Shown: positions 46,232-56,011 of the stretch, piece after piece
How the letters are laid out: the number at the start of each line of letters is the position of its first letter
How positions within the stretch are numbered: the stretch's first letter is position 1
Notes under the pieces: model-generated
Seen by the model: only the letters and a program-made list of their open reading frames with translations
What the model was told of the DNA's origin: nothing
Database searches by the model: none
Position numbers and translations under genes: made by a program
Assembly (NCBI GenBank): GCA_032433595.1
Contig: JASWJB010000295.1
Coordinates: forward strand, 1-56,264
Direction: 5' to 3'
From: Conoideocrella luteorostrata
Lineage: Eukaryota > Ascomycota > Sordariomycetes > Hypocreales > Clavicipitaceae
DNA length: 56,264 bases

Positions 46232-47247
46232 TCATAGCACTGCACTAAGAAAAGTGAAGACGGCGATCAGTGCACCCGCAAGAGCGCATGCGTAGCTCCC
46301 TGCCGTCAGTGCAATCTCAAGGCTCTGGGCGAGCGCTGCTGTGATTACAATCACACACGCGCTGCAAGATAGGCTCACGCCAATCAGGACGAGCAAGTAT
46401 CGAACATGCCAGCCTTCAATCAACAGAAAGGCCGAAATTTCATTTCCATAAGGAGAAATAGCATTGGTGTATGTGTTATATTGGAGTCTCCTTGAATGAG
46501 GTTGTTAGCTGCACTCCTGCAAGGGCCGATTATCTTCGGGCGACGTACCTGTAAGAGTGCACGAATCCTACCTTATTGAGGAAGTCGAGCGCAGGTTTGT
46601 CAATGCCATGCTGCCAGTAATAGTCTAGCATTGCAGGGAGCCATGCATAGTCTCTTTGCTCTCGTTTGAATTCGCCAGCTCTCTGTAATTTGCAATACGT
46701 ATCTGACCATCCATCGAACTTCTCGTTGACGCAGTAGTAATACTTGTTGTTATCATCCTCATCTTCTCCGCAGTTGCATGATTCGGAACTGTCTGTGTAG
46801 AGATTGATCAGCTCTTCAAACTGAGCGATTTCCTTGGAGTATCCCTCTCGCAGAATACAGACTCGCAATTCAGGCCGTGGACCGCTCTCTCGCTCGACTT
46901 CGATGACACGCATCTAACCAAACGTCAGAATTTCATGTCAATCATCTCATTTAGGGGCGAGTTACATTGATTTCTTGGACACCGACGGCAGAATAAAGCG
47001 ACCATCGTTTCCACCACGGACCTGAGGCCCTGCGCAAACGGTCGAGCCCAAGATCTAAACTTTCCTCGTCAATAGGTATATCTATGGCGTAGAATCTCCT
47101 CCCTCGTTTTAGGCACAGAAAGACGCAGCGTTCATGTTTATGATCTTCTAGCCGGCTTCTGCAATAGTCAGCTATTTTGGATCTCTTGCCGGGGCTCTCG
47201 TTCTGGGATTTGAAAATCCGCTTTACGTCGGTCGTTGGTACTGCCAT
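46232..47247 (-). CDS. Fungal membrane protein of unknown function, 3 exons
   Basis: Exons 47247-46966, 46913-46549 and 46490-46232 give 301 residues. Introns are 52 bp (gtaact donor, ggttag acceptor, phase 0) and 58 bp (gtacgt donor, gcagctaac branch, attcaag acceptor, phase 2). The soluble part has PWWKRWSLYSAVGVQEIN, then RVIEVERESGPRPELRVCIL, an acidic stretch (CNCGEDEDDNNKYYY) and DYYWQHGIDKPALDFLNKVG. After FLLIEGWHVRYLL come two hydrophobic segments (about 240-262 and 270-298) that should cross a membrane, leaving a very short tail. This layout is a common one in hypothetical proteins of Hypocreales; no function is known to me. The frame is intact. The ATG at 47247 was preferred over upstream in-frame codons because the conserved part begins there. 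Confidence 0.8.
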
Positions 47248-47995
47248 GGCCACGGAACAATGTTCTAAGCTTGTGAATTGCTCTCCACCGCAGAATGAAG
47301 GACACACTGACGAGAGTTTGAAAAGATTTGGCTTTCTCATACCTCGAATCGAAACAAAACCCCGCAACGTGAGCAGGGCTGATGTGGCTGACAGCGAGGC
47401 ACATTTTGGGAGGCGGTGCCCGCCGTCAGCCTCACCATCGTCCCCGCACGATCACTGTCTGCTAGTAGTATGGAGTAATGACTCGCCAGCTTGTCAATAA
47501 CAGGCTACCTGCAGGTTAACGTAGGACCTAATGACTGCTTGACCCTTGCGAGGCCGTGAAGCGAAGCAAAGTGAAGCGAAGTGAAAACGATGAGGTAGGG
47601 CTGAAGGGTCTGGGGACTATAGCTTGGGGAGTCTCGGCAAAGGGTAAGTTTTGGCGGCTTGGCGAGGACGATGGTTGAGGTCAGATGCTTATACGACGCT
47701 GCAACCTAGCCTAGCCCTCAGCAGCGGGATAATGCTTCACGGCGATTCCCAGAAAAGCTCAAGGTCAACCCATCCGACACGGCAAATATGCGCGCGGGAT
47801 GCGAAGAGCGCCCCGTTGATGATTCGTGGACCGGCTGCGGAAGAATGTCGCGGGAAAAAAGATGAGAAGTCTATTGGTCAAGGTTCAAGGCGGTTTTATG
47901 GCGTGTGCTGGCTCGTGGCTCGCTGGACATATAAAGTCCTATCATATTTATTACGAACAGTTCATACGGCCCAGGATCAACACTCTAGGTTCAAA
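47248..47995. other. No clear gene
   Basis: A run of ga-gcga-type short repeats (gcgaagcaaagtgaagcgaa) lies at 47551-47592. Nothing coding was recognised. Confidence 0.4.
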
Positions 47996-49015
47996 ATGCA
48001 TCAAGCTCCCGACTTCACGGTGAACCAGGCTCCCGATATCTCTGCTGCTGACGAACTTTGGTCCCCACAAATCGCGTCTGTGGGCTGACAAGAGGCTTAC
48101 AGGAGAGCATGTGAGCAGGTCGACAGTCAGAGGGCGAGAATATCATTCCTTGAGATGCAATCCGCGGCCCTGGAAACGCGCATGATTTGTCTCACTCGCA
48201 AGAACCAGCCACTGAACCTGACGATTCGGCATCTGGTTTGTGCTCCCACCTGATGCACGCATGCTATTGCTCATCCTTCTCCAGGCACCGTTCGCGGGAC
48301 ATACACCCAGTCTCTCCGCTACCAAGGAGTGATTTATCCGTCCCCCCCAGCAAGTTACTGGTCAGTACCTTCCATTACTATATAAAAACTCTTGCTCATG
48401 CTCTGCTAGATACCCCAGACAACGTCCACCCCGAACGCTTCTCCGATCTTGACAAGCACTCCTCCCAATGGAAGCGATGACACTCAGGTGGATATTGTGT
48501 TGCGTTATGAGCACTTTGAGCAATTTTAGGCAGTGAAAAATTGATAGGAATAGAAGGGTTATAATTCTGACTGAATTGAATTGAATCATATTGATGATGA
48601 TGATCCTGAACTTCCTGAAGAGCCTTGACAGCCTCTTATTTATAACACTTTTCTTCTGCCTTCCTTGCACTGCCCCGTTATCCGAGGCACTGCCTCACTA
48701 TGCGAGGATTCTAGCTATTTACGGCACTAATCGGGCAGACGAGCATCTCTAGTCTCAACAGGATGAGGATGTCGACGATGCAGAGATCCCCGTTCAGGGA
48801 TCTTGCAGCGTAGATGAGACTCCAACTACCAAGTTTTCCGACCATTGTAGCGATGACAATATGATGAGCGATGGCCTCAGTCTGCGACGTTTAGTCGCAG
48901 GGGCTTTAACACAGGTCGGGGAGGATGTCGGGCTGCAACGCATCGTGGAGCCAGACGTCAAGGCTAGCGAGTCGTCAACATTTGAGAGGGACCGGACGCC
49001 AGATGATCATCTTTA
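47996..49015 (+). pseudogene. Decayed coiled-coil hypothetical gene split by a solo LTR
   Basis: The fragments are: an ATG frame at 47996 (MHQAPDFTVNQAPDISAADE) ended by TGA; a helical piece in another frame (EAYRRACEQVDSQRARISF, about 48096-48180); a possible intron 48361-48410 (gtcagt...ctgctag); and a Thr/Pro/Ser-rich piece (48411-48495, SPILTSTPPNGSDDTQVD). After the LTR the same frame continues with DEDVDDAEIPVQGS through to a stop at 49013-49015. If one copy of the shared ggat is dropped, the frame reads straight across the LTR. No family is recognised. Confidence 0.5.
48498..48760 (+). mobile_element. Solo LTR (family IV), about 263 bp
   Basis: tgttgcgttatgagcac...ctagtctcaaca with a cttatttataac box. 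Flanks are not a clean 5-bp duplication (tattg/ggatg); a 4-bp ggat is shared if the left edge is placed 4 bp earlier. Confidence 0.75.
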
Positions 49016-49375
49016 GGCTCTGGAGTTTATTTGCCATTAGGAATAAATGAAGAGGGGTTCGTTGATAGGAAATTCCAGGCTAATCAAGGGTTGCAGTATG
49101 ATTAGGGCCATGTCTTGGAATGGAGTATTATTTCAGGTCGAGCATCTGTTAGGCTTGTCATGTTCGTGAGGTCTATTTTTGTGTAACAAAAACTTAAAAC
49201 ATAGAGGCAAACATGCTTGGTCACTCATATTACACGCAAGGTTGCTTCCATACTGCACGATCGTATGGACGTGCTGTCGTCAAATATACTTGGGTTTGTG
49301 TAACTGTAACATAGACGACCCATCTTTGGACAACCCCCAGACGAGAGTCGCAGGAGGCTGGACAACCCACACACC

Positions 49376-49940
49376 ATGCGCAAGCATTACGAGAAGATGT
49401 CGTCCGCAACCCCGGTTTTCAGGTGAGTCTCTGAGTGTTTGGCAAGCTTGTTGGTCAATTTCCTGGTCACTGATTCTATGCCGGAGCTGTCAACATGACA
49501 TCTCATCGCATCGAAGGCTCACTGTTCCTGCTGTAGGGTCATTTTAGTCGGCGACGCAGCCGTTGGCAAAACGTGCCTGATACGTAGCCATAGCCGGCGG
49601 ACTTTCCCTGCAGAATATGTGCCGGCGATGGTCGACACGTATCTCTTCACCGTAATGTTAGTGGTCCAAGCCTCAATTAGTCTCGTATAGCACCAGTGTT
49701 ATTGGAGTCATACGGGCATCGTCTTCACAGCATTGAATTCTGAGCCGGATGAGAGCCTATAGCTGAGTAATTCTGGCATCCGACTCGGCTAGAATGCGTT
49801 CTACGTAGGCAACATCATCCCTTATAGAGTCTAAGCACTTTATTGTAATTGATAAGTCGATGTCCGTAAGTGAATAAGATATAATTTGTCGTGGCAGCTT
49901 CGTTGACTGGAAAGGTTTCGATGTGAAGATCATCATATGG
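49376..49940 (+). pseudogene. Truncated Rho-family GTPase relic
   Basis: Exon 1 (49376-49422) and exon 2 (49537-49651), joined across a gtgagt...ctgtag intron, encode the start of a Rho/Cdc42-type GTPase: VILVGDAAVGKTCLI (P-loop with intact GKT) and RTFPAEYVPAMVDTY (switch I). A further strand, FVDWKGFDVKIIIW, follows at about 49899-49940, where the next codons should give WDTAG but reach a stop. The family's switch I threonine (in YVPT) is alanine here. G3-G5 are missing and the exon 2-3 junction is out of frame. It cannot be a working GTPase. Confidence 0.8.
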
Positions 49941-50481
49941 CTAGTCTGATTGAAGATTGTTCATCAAACTATAAGGCCCCTTTATACTCGAAATGCAGAC
50001 CTATGGCTAAGCTAGCTTCAATCTACTCTCGCCATATTTGTCTGAATTTAGATGTTATGATGAACAAGCCTTTTTGCTATCCAGCATCGAAAGAGTTATG
50101 GCAGAACTGCTTGCGCTGGCTGGGCCATGAAGAAAGGTCAATATGGTCGCGATCGCTCGTTTCAAGCCGCGTGGACATCCCATTGACGTAAGATGTGAAA
50201 TGTTTCCATTTTGAAAACACCCGAGCCAACCTACACCAGTCTATGAGAGTTTCAGCTAGGACTACTACCCCTGGTTCAGTAAGTTGGTGGGAGTAACATC
50301 TACATCTCATCGGTTACAAGAACAGTTAGTCACTAAACGCAGTGTAACGCTCTCCGTGAAGCGACGAGTCTCGCAGGACATCAAGATCTACTTCCTGTGT
50401 CCTATTGGCTCTTGCTCGCGGCGATGTGCTTCGTATGATGGCGAGTGGTCCTTCATGCTGGTACGAGGTAGGTGGCCAAAC
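49941..50481. other. No gene seen
   Basis: Open frames here (49937-50191) have no recognisable domain. Confidence 0.4.
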
Positions 50482-50899
50482 TGTCAGAATTCGAGGACAA
50501 GCGTGTAAGCAATTGCAGACAAGGTCACGTTGTTGGAATCTCGCCGCCAAGCACACAACAAGAGCACGGATATCGTCACGTGGTCACCTTTCGGCCACCC
50601 TATTTATACGGGTATCGTAGGTATCATATCTTGACTTGTTTTTCCCCTCTTAGATAGAACCGACTATTATTGAATATATTGAATTTGAAGCCGATGATCT
50701 AGATCATTGCACAACCCTGTGCAACCCACACACGTGGCCACCCTAGGCGCCTCTTTTATACGGCGCGCTCGGGGGCATTCCTCTTCCTCTTCTTCTTCTC
50801 TCTTAGACAGTCACGAATGAATTGAACTATTTTGCACATTGTTTTGCTAACCCTTCCGGTATCAATACCCTCGTCACTCGGAGCCCTGTGCTTCCTACA
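50482..50899 (+). mobile_element. Solo LTR (family III), split by a nested LTR
   Basis: The left part 50482-50530 (tgtcagaattcgaggacaag...gcaattgcagacaaggtcacgt) and right part 50731-50899 (cacgtggccacc...ccctgtgcttcctaca) together match the reverse of 30307-30528. A family I LTR sits between them. Confidence 0.85.
50531..50730 (+). mobile_element. Solo LTR (family I) nested in a family III LTR
   Basis: 200 bp, tgttggaatctcgccgcc...ccctgtgcaacccaca, flanked by perfect 5-bp duplications cacgt (50526-50530 and 50731-50735). Confidence 0.95.
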
Positions 50900-52470
50900 A
50901 TACCAGAAGACCTTGTGCAAATCTACAAATACCTAGATAGATAGCCCAGAAAGCCCGGAATGACTAATTAATCCAGTTAATGTAAACACCAAAAATCGCG
51001 TTTTAAGCGAATTGACCCTGCCTTTATTGGCGCCGCTAAAAATGTCAAATCTCGATGTCCGGACGCGTTTGAAGAAGGGCGTAGAACTTGAATGAATTTG
51101 GGTGTTTTACGCAGTAGGGTATGGTAGCTAACCTGCTAGGCCCAATCAAGCTAGCCGTGGCGTACAGCGTTTTCTAGCGTGCTTTCGTACAGCTCCTTAG
51201 CAGTGGTACTCGCTGTGGATCCATATTCGTCAAGACAGTCTCTATTCGTACTTGACCATTGTTGATTTAATGCATTATGGTCTAGCAATGGCATCAAAAT
51301 GGGACATGATCCAAAACACCAAATTGATGGCGCAAATACTATTGTTGATTTGATGCATTATAATCTAACAATAGCATCACAGTAGGACATGACTCGAAAC
51401 ACTAAACTAATGGCGCAAATGCCATCCTACGATAGCAAATATTAAGTATAGATACTCCGTACGCTACTAGGTGCTAGAACTATGTTACGGGGTTCAAGTT
51501 GATTCTTGTGTCACATACGCCGGATGCTATAGCCTTGTTGTGTAATTCGATTCATTTCGCCCCAGCTGTCACTCAGCAAGTAACCCAAACACGCAAGATC
51601 GAAGCTCGTCTCCTTTCCTCTTTAGCTTTAGATAGATAATTGTACAGTAACCCTGTGCTGAACAAGCAGTAGTCCGGTCCTTCGCTCTCGGCTCATAAAT
51701 GCCTAGAGCGCCTAGATACCTATATATCCTTGTCATAGCGCTGCCATAGGCTGTTAAATTAGTACTTAGCGCCTTCTGACAGCAGGGTAGCACCCTAACC
51801 CTAGTAGAGGTAAACTTACCGACAGTCTTATAAGTTCCGGTTCCCACAAAGCATGTGGGGTAGCGCGGCTTAGGTCCCCCCCTGAAGAAGTGTCACGGGT
51901 GCATATAATTTAGCTCGTCTTGCGTTTAATTTTTCACTCTCATTTCGGGAAGCAAGGCCCTAGATTTGGTGATGATATTTTCATGATTCAAATATTGGGC
52001 CATTGCATGAACATGCGACCCACCCCCTTTTTTTTTTTTTTTTTTTTTAACAACCTGTTTATCATTGGAACACAAACTGGTCGACCCAAGCAGCGAGAGA
52101 GAGCAGCACCAAGACATGACTCATGCATCTTTTCAACACTCAGCCAACGATCATCCAATTAGTAAGGCAAGTTTTAATAAAAGCTACACCCGATTCATTA
52201 CAATTTAGGCTATATTTTTAATTCAATAACCACTCTAGGAGCTAAATACGCGGGAACAATTTTTGCGGCGGATTTGTACGATGGACCGCATGCACTATGA
52301 CGTGATGCTGATTGCGCATGACCCCTTTTATTAAATTGACCCGCTTTTAGTCGTTAAGGTAACCGCAAATAGTTATTATTCGCTTCCTTTAAAAATTAAG
52401 ATTTCTAAGTCATGCATGTAAGTCATGCATGTAAGTCACGTATAAGCTAATGAGGCACACAATCTTGCAC
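50900..52470. other. No gene; poly-T and short repeats
   Basis: A poly-T run lies at 52028-52048 and taagtcatgcatg repeats at 52408-52436. A candidate promoter is given separately. No gene was recognised. Confidence 0.5.
51258..51423. repeat. 83-bp tandem duplication
   Basis: attgttgattt(a/g)atgcatta...ggcgcaaat occurs at 51258-51340 and again at 51341-51423, differing by scattered substitutions that are mostly transitions. Confidence 0.88.
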
Positions 52471-52478
52471 TATATATA
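52471..52478 (+). promoter_or_regulatory. TATA-like box of the 52544 gene
   Basis: tatatata lies 73 bp before the ATG. Confidence 0.45.
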
Positions 52479-52543
52479 GACAAATCGAATACGAATACCA
52501 GTCTCGCTTTCATACCAAATCCTCTGTTAATAGTTGTTTCGTT

Positions 52544-54043
52544 ATGTTTGGGCAACGCGTGCTGTCGGGCGCACTCTGTCTGTTGGTATGGTTCGGTGAA
52601 AGCCATGCCAGTACACCATCTCCGCAACCAGGCCCACCACGACCGCCAGCTGCACAGCTTCAGCCGCTGCATACCGAGCTTCCGGCGATAAAACCAGCGG
52701 CAGCAGAAAAAACAGGAGAAGCTGTGAACTTTAACCCTGATGTCGACAGCAGGAGAACTAGCCTGGTGATCCTTGATGGTGAGAGGGTAGTGGCTCTTCC
52801 AAAGGCAAAATCCATTCCAGCAGGGAAACGAGACTCCTGGCGGGCGGGACACGACGAGCCTCCCGCAAAACGTGCAGGAGATGCACATGTTTCCAACGAG
52901 GTTGCGGTCGTAGAGAAGACGGCTTCCAACTTACCACAAGATGCCGCGGTCCAAACTTTTGCGTACCTCGCAGACATTTTTGACCTTCGCACCCTAGAGC
53001 AACGGAGCGGGCTCCCGGTGGCTCAGCTGTTTGAAAAGTACCAGCAGGAGTGTCCGCTGTTTTCGGTGTGGAGAAGCAATCCGTTGGCTATACATGTGGA
53101 TGGAGGCTCGGGACTCCTCGCTGCCGGGTCTTTGGGCTTCGTCGCCTACCAAATAGTAGATGCATTTTGGAAAAACACAAGTTCGCTCGAGTGGGTGTCG
53201 ATAACAACATCCATTCTGCCTCTTGCAGGCTGCGCGTCCCAGCTCGCAGCGGAGCTGGACCAGGCGCATGGCGAGAACAGCCTGGCCATGGCCAGCGCCA
53301 CTAGCGCCGCTATGTGCTTCGTCGGCGACGTTCTCATGTTCACTCCAGCGTGGCCGCTTGGAGTAGCTGTTCAGATCGGACGATTCCTTTTCGAGGCTTT
53401 TATAGCTGAGATGAAGCTCTGGAATAAACTGAAGCCTGACAAACTGCATCAGTATCGTTTGGATGGGTGGAAAAACGTCACTGATCAAATGGAGACCTAC
53501 TTCAAAAATGAGACCTTCAAGTCCAACTTGGAGGTCCAGCTCCAGTCGGAAGTAGCGGCCATTTTGTTTGGTGCGTCTGAGTCAAAAGCCCGGCTCGACA
53601 ACTGGGCAGCCAAATTACGGGAACAGGGCACGGCTGAGGATAAGATGTCTATTGTTAATGAAGCCAAAACCAACGCTCAGCAGAAGCTTATTCAAGAAGC
53701 ATGCAAGAGAATTTCCGAAAGAACATATAAGCTCGAATCGGATGCGTTTGACTCTTTGGCAAAACTTTTACGATCTGAGGCAAGGAGGTATGACTGGCAA
53801 TTTAACCTGGATATACACGAACAAATCAAATATTCATTCCGTATAAAAGGCAAGAATATTGTCCATGATGAGGTGAACGGTTATAACTTGATACAGAGCC
53901 CTAGCGCAAAGAGCTTGAGCAAGACATTAGACCAAGTCTTGCAGTCCGTCCTTTGGAACACCACGGCTGCGACCTGCGAGTCCAAGGACTTTTGGGGGCA
54001 AGGGAAGACGAAAAATTCTATGCCAAAACTGTCAGGAATATGA
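52544..54043 (+). CDS. Secreted protein sharing the non-catalytic domain of the enterotoxin-like toxin
   Basis: An intronless frame of 499 residues. Residues 1-22 are a signal peptide. A Pro-rich segment follows (24-40), with dibasic sites at KR96 and KR110 that Kex2 could cut. From about 190 to 300 the sequence matches the middle of the 922-residue protein at 30889. Shared features are a Val/Asp start (AYQIVDAFWK versus a similar LYVVDVYK), then ITTSILPLAGCASQL, then CFVGDVLMFTPAWPLGVAVQIGRF and a charged helical region. There is no R/STS/E-x-E ADP-ribosyltransferase motif. Residues 310-430 are helical and charged. Roles such as delivery partner, decoy, inhibitor or stand-alone toxin are all possible, and the sequence does not decide. 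The frame is intact and starts at its first ATG. Confidence 0.85.
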   Translation: MFGQRVLSGALCLLVWFGESHASTPSPQPGPPRPPAAQLQPLHTELPAIKPAAAEKTGEAVNFNPDVDSRRTSLVILDGERVVALPKAKSIPAGKRDSWRAGHDEPPAKRAGDAHVSNEVAVVEKTASNLPQDAAVQTFAYLADIFDLRTLEQRSGLPVAQLFEKYQQECPLFSVWRSNPLAIHVDGGSGLLAAGSLGFVAYQIVDAFWKNTSSLEWVSITTSILPLAGCASQLAAELDQAHGENSLAMASATSAAMCFVGDVLMFTPAWPLGVAVQIGRFLFEAFIAEMKLWNKLKPDKLHQYRLDGWKNVTDQMETYFKNETFKSNLEVQLQSEVAAILFGASESKARLDNWAAKLREQGTAEDKMSIVNEAKTNAQQKLIQEACKRISERTYKLESDAFDSLAKLLRSEARRYDWQFNLDIHEQIKYSFRIKGKNIVHDEVNGYNLIQSPSAKSLSKTLDQVLQSVLWNTTAATCESKDFWGQGKTKNSMPKLSGI

Positions 54044-55925
54044 GCCACTTACAAGTCTAAAACAGGGGATGTTGTGAGACAACCCTCCGGTTGATGGAAA
54101 TGCTGGAATTTCTAGATAAAATTCAACTATAAGAAGAGGTCTAACTCCTCGACAGAATAGCTAGAAGAACAAGGACAATTTCACTGTTTAAGGATAACCA
54201 TAGCTGCTCACTTGTAACAGTCTACCTCAGATGGATCCGATTTTTTGATGACGAACCTGCCCGGATTGTGACGCCAAACCCAGCCTGCTTAGACCTATGC
54301 CGGTTAAATAAATCCGCAACAGTTTTGCGCCGAATCTACCTGGGGTCTGAGCGCCATTCGGCGGGTTTTCTGAAAGAACATTAGCAGGAGGCGGGCTGAC
54401 TTGGTCCGTGCGAGGGGTTGAGGGTAGATGTGATCCAAAAACTTGGTTTGTGGACACGGTTGATGCAGATTATAATCCAGGGATCCAGTTGGCATTATTG
54501 GGGTGATGGCAGACCTTAATTTCCACTGAGCGTGACGATGCGGCAGTAGTTATTGCAGACACGCGTGAGTTGAACCAGGAGAGGGACGCATTTAATGCGG
54601 TAGAGATGCATATTTTGTTGACCAAAACCACACACACCCCAAGGTTATTCGACCATGATCAATAAGCGCAGGGTAGAACGGGCTGAGTGACTGGAGTCGG
54701 CATTCGTGTAATTCGATCAATTCAGCAGACAGAAAACTGAGGAAATTTGTGGAGTATTTAATCCGATAACGATTAAATAGTTTAATTCAATCAATAATGT
54801 GCATTGCACAAGGTGGCCAATATTCCACGGTGTATTCACCTAGGGCACTTCAGCCACTTTCAAGAAGAGTCAAATCATTGAGGCAAAAGAATTGATTGAT
54901 TGATTCAACTAAACTACAGAGGAATTGATCCTCTTATACGTGCAAGTTGCACATGATCAAATGAGCTAAAGGATTAATATCTCTATATCCCTGTACATGG
55001 GTGCGCGCGAGATCAACCACACAATATACAACGCAATCTAGTAAAATGGCTGCTTAATTGTCCAGAGGGAGGTTGCAAGTTATAGATATAATATTCATAT
55101 ATTATATGCTGGCAGAGCGTACTATTGCAGGGTACTATAAATGAATATATTACACAGAACGAAAGTTTCTAGGTTGTTATATGGTTGTCCATGTGGATGC
55201 GCGATATGGGGTTGGTTGCCGCAAACAAAGCACAAAAATTATGGAAATCTACCCGTTTCACTAAAGTCGTGCGGCCGCATCGAAAGTAGCCGAAGTGTTC
55301 AAGCAACGCGAGTCCGGGCGACAGCCGATTTGCTTAAAAACACGAATTTTCATGATTTCTATGAATTTGTTCGCCATAAACTGCCCGACTAGTTATTCTG
55401 CGCTTTCTGGACCATCTATCTAGGCGTTACGACCATATTCATAGGCGACATGCCATGAACGGGAGCACGATCACGGAGGACGGCGCTCCGGCGTGACCAC
55501 TGTCTCGTCACAATCACACGCGTATATAATGAGGGATGCTATAATAGCACGCAGGGGATAAAAACGGGCAATTTATATTTTATTAGCGCTGCAAAGAAAT
55601 ATAAGGAAGCTGATTGACGTCGTACACCGTAGGAGGACCAGAGCGTCAGTTGGTTGGGATGCCATGAAATTAGGGGCGAGCTTTCTCAGCCAGGTGCTTC
55701 AGCCTCTTGGTCACTATGGCTGTTTTTACCTTCGTGTGTGAGTTGAGACAAGAATAGGTACTATCAGGAAGATCAGTACCGTAAAAAGCTAGATATCTGG
55801 GATGATGTGGCTGTGCAGAAGACACCAAAGTCACCAGAACCCGAGGACATGAGGCCGGAAGAGCATCATAAATGGGTGGATTCCAGGGCATTCAAGGAAG
55901 GTCAGAGTTTTTTTATTTTATCGTC
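54044..55925. other. No recognised gene
   Basis: An LTR-like end (agctgctcacttgtaaca) lies at about 54196-54213 in reverse relative to 2033. A disordered Pro/Ser minus frame (54227-54495) may be transposon-derived. Nothing else is supported. Confidence 0.4.
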
Positions 55926-56011
55926 AGAAGTCATCAATTGAATTGAATCCCTCTATTTTTGCCGATTTTCACTGTCCAAGCTGCTCAACAGTGTTCATAA
56001 CGCAACAGTGT
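55926..56011 (-). mobile_element. LTR fragment (family IV)
   Basis: On the minus strand it starts TGTTGCGTTATGAACACTG and continues through cagtgaaaat, atagagggattcaattcaa and atgacttctga, as in the copies at 21518 and 48498. The remainder is missing. Confidence 0.7.
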
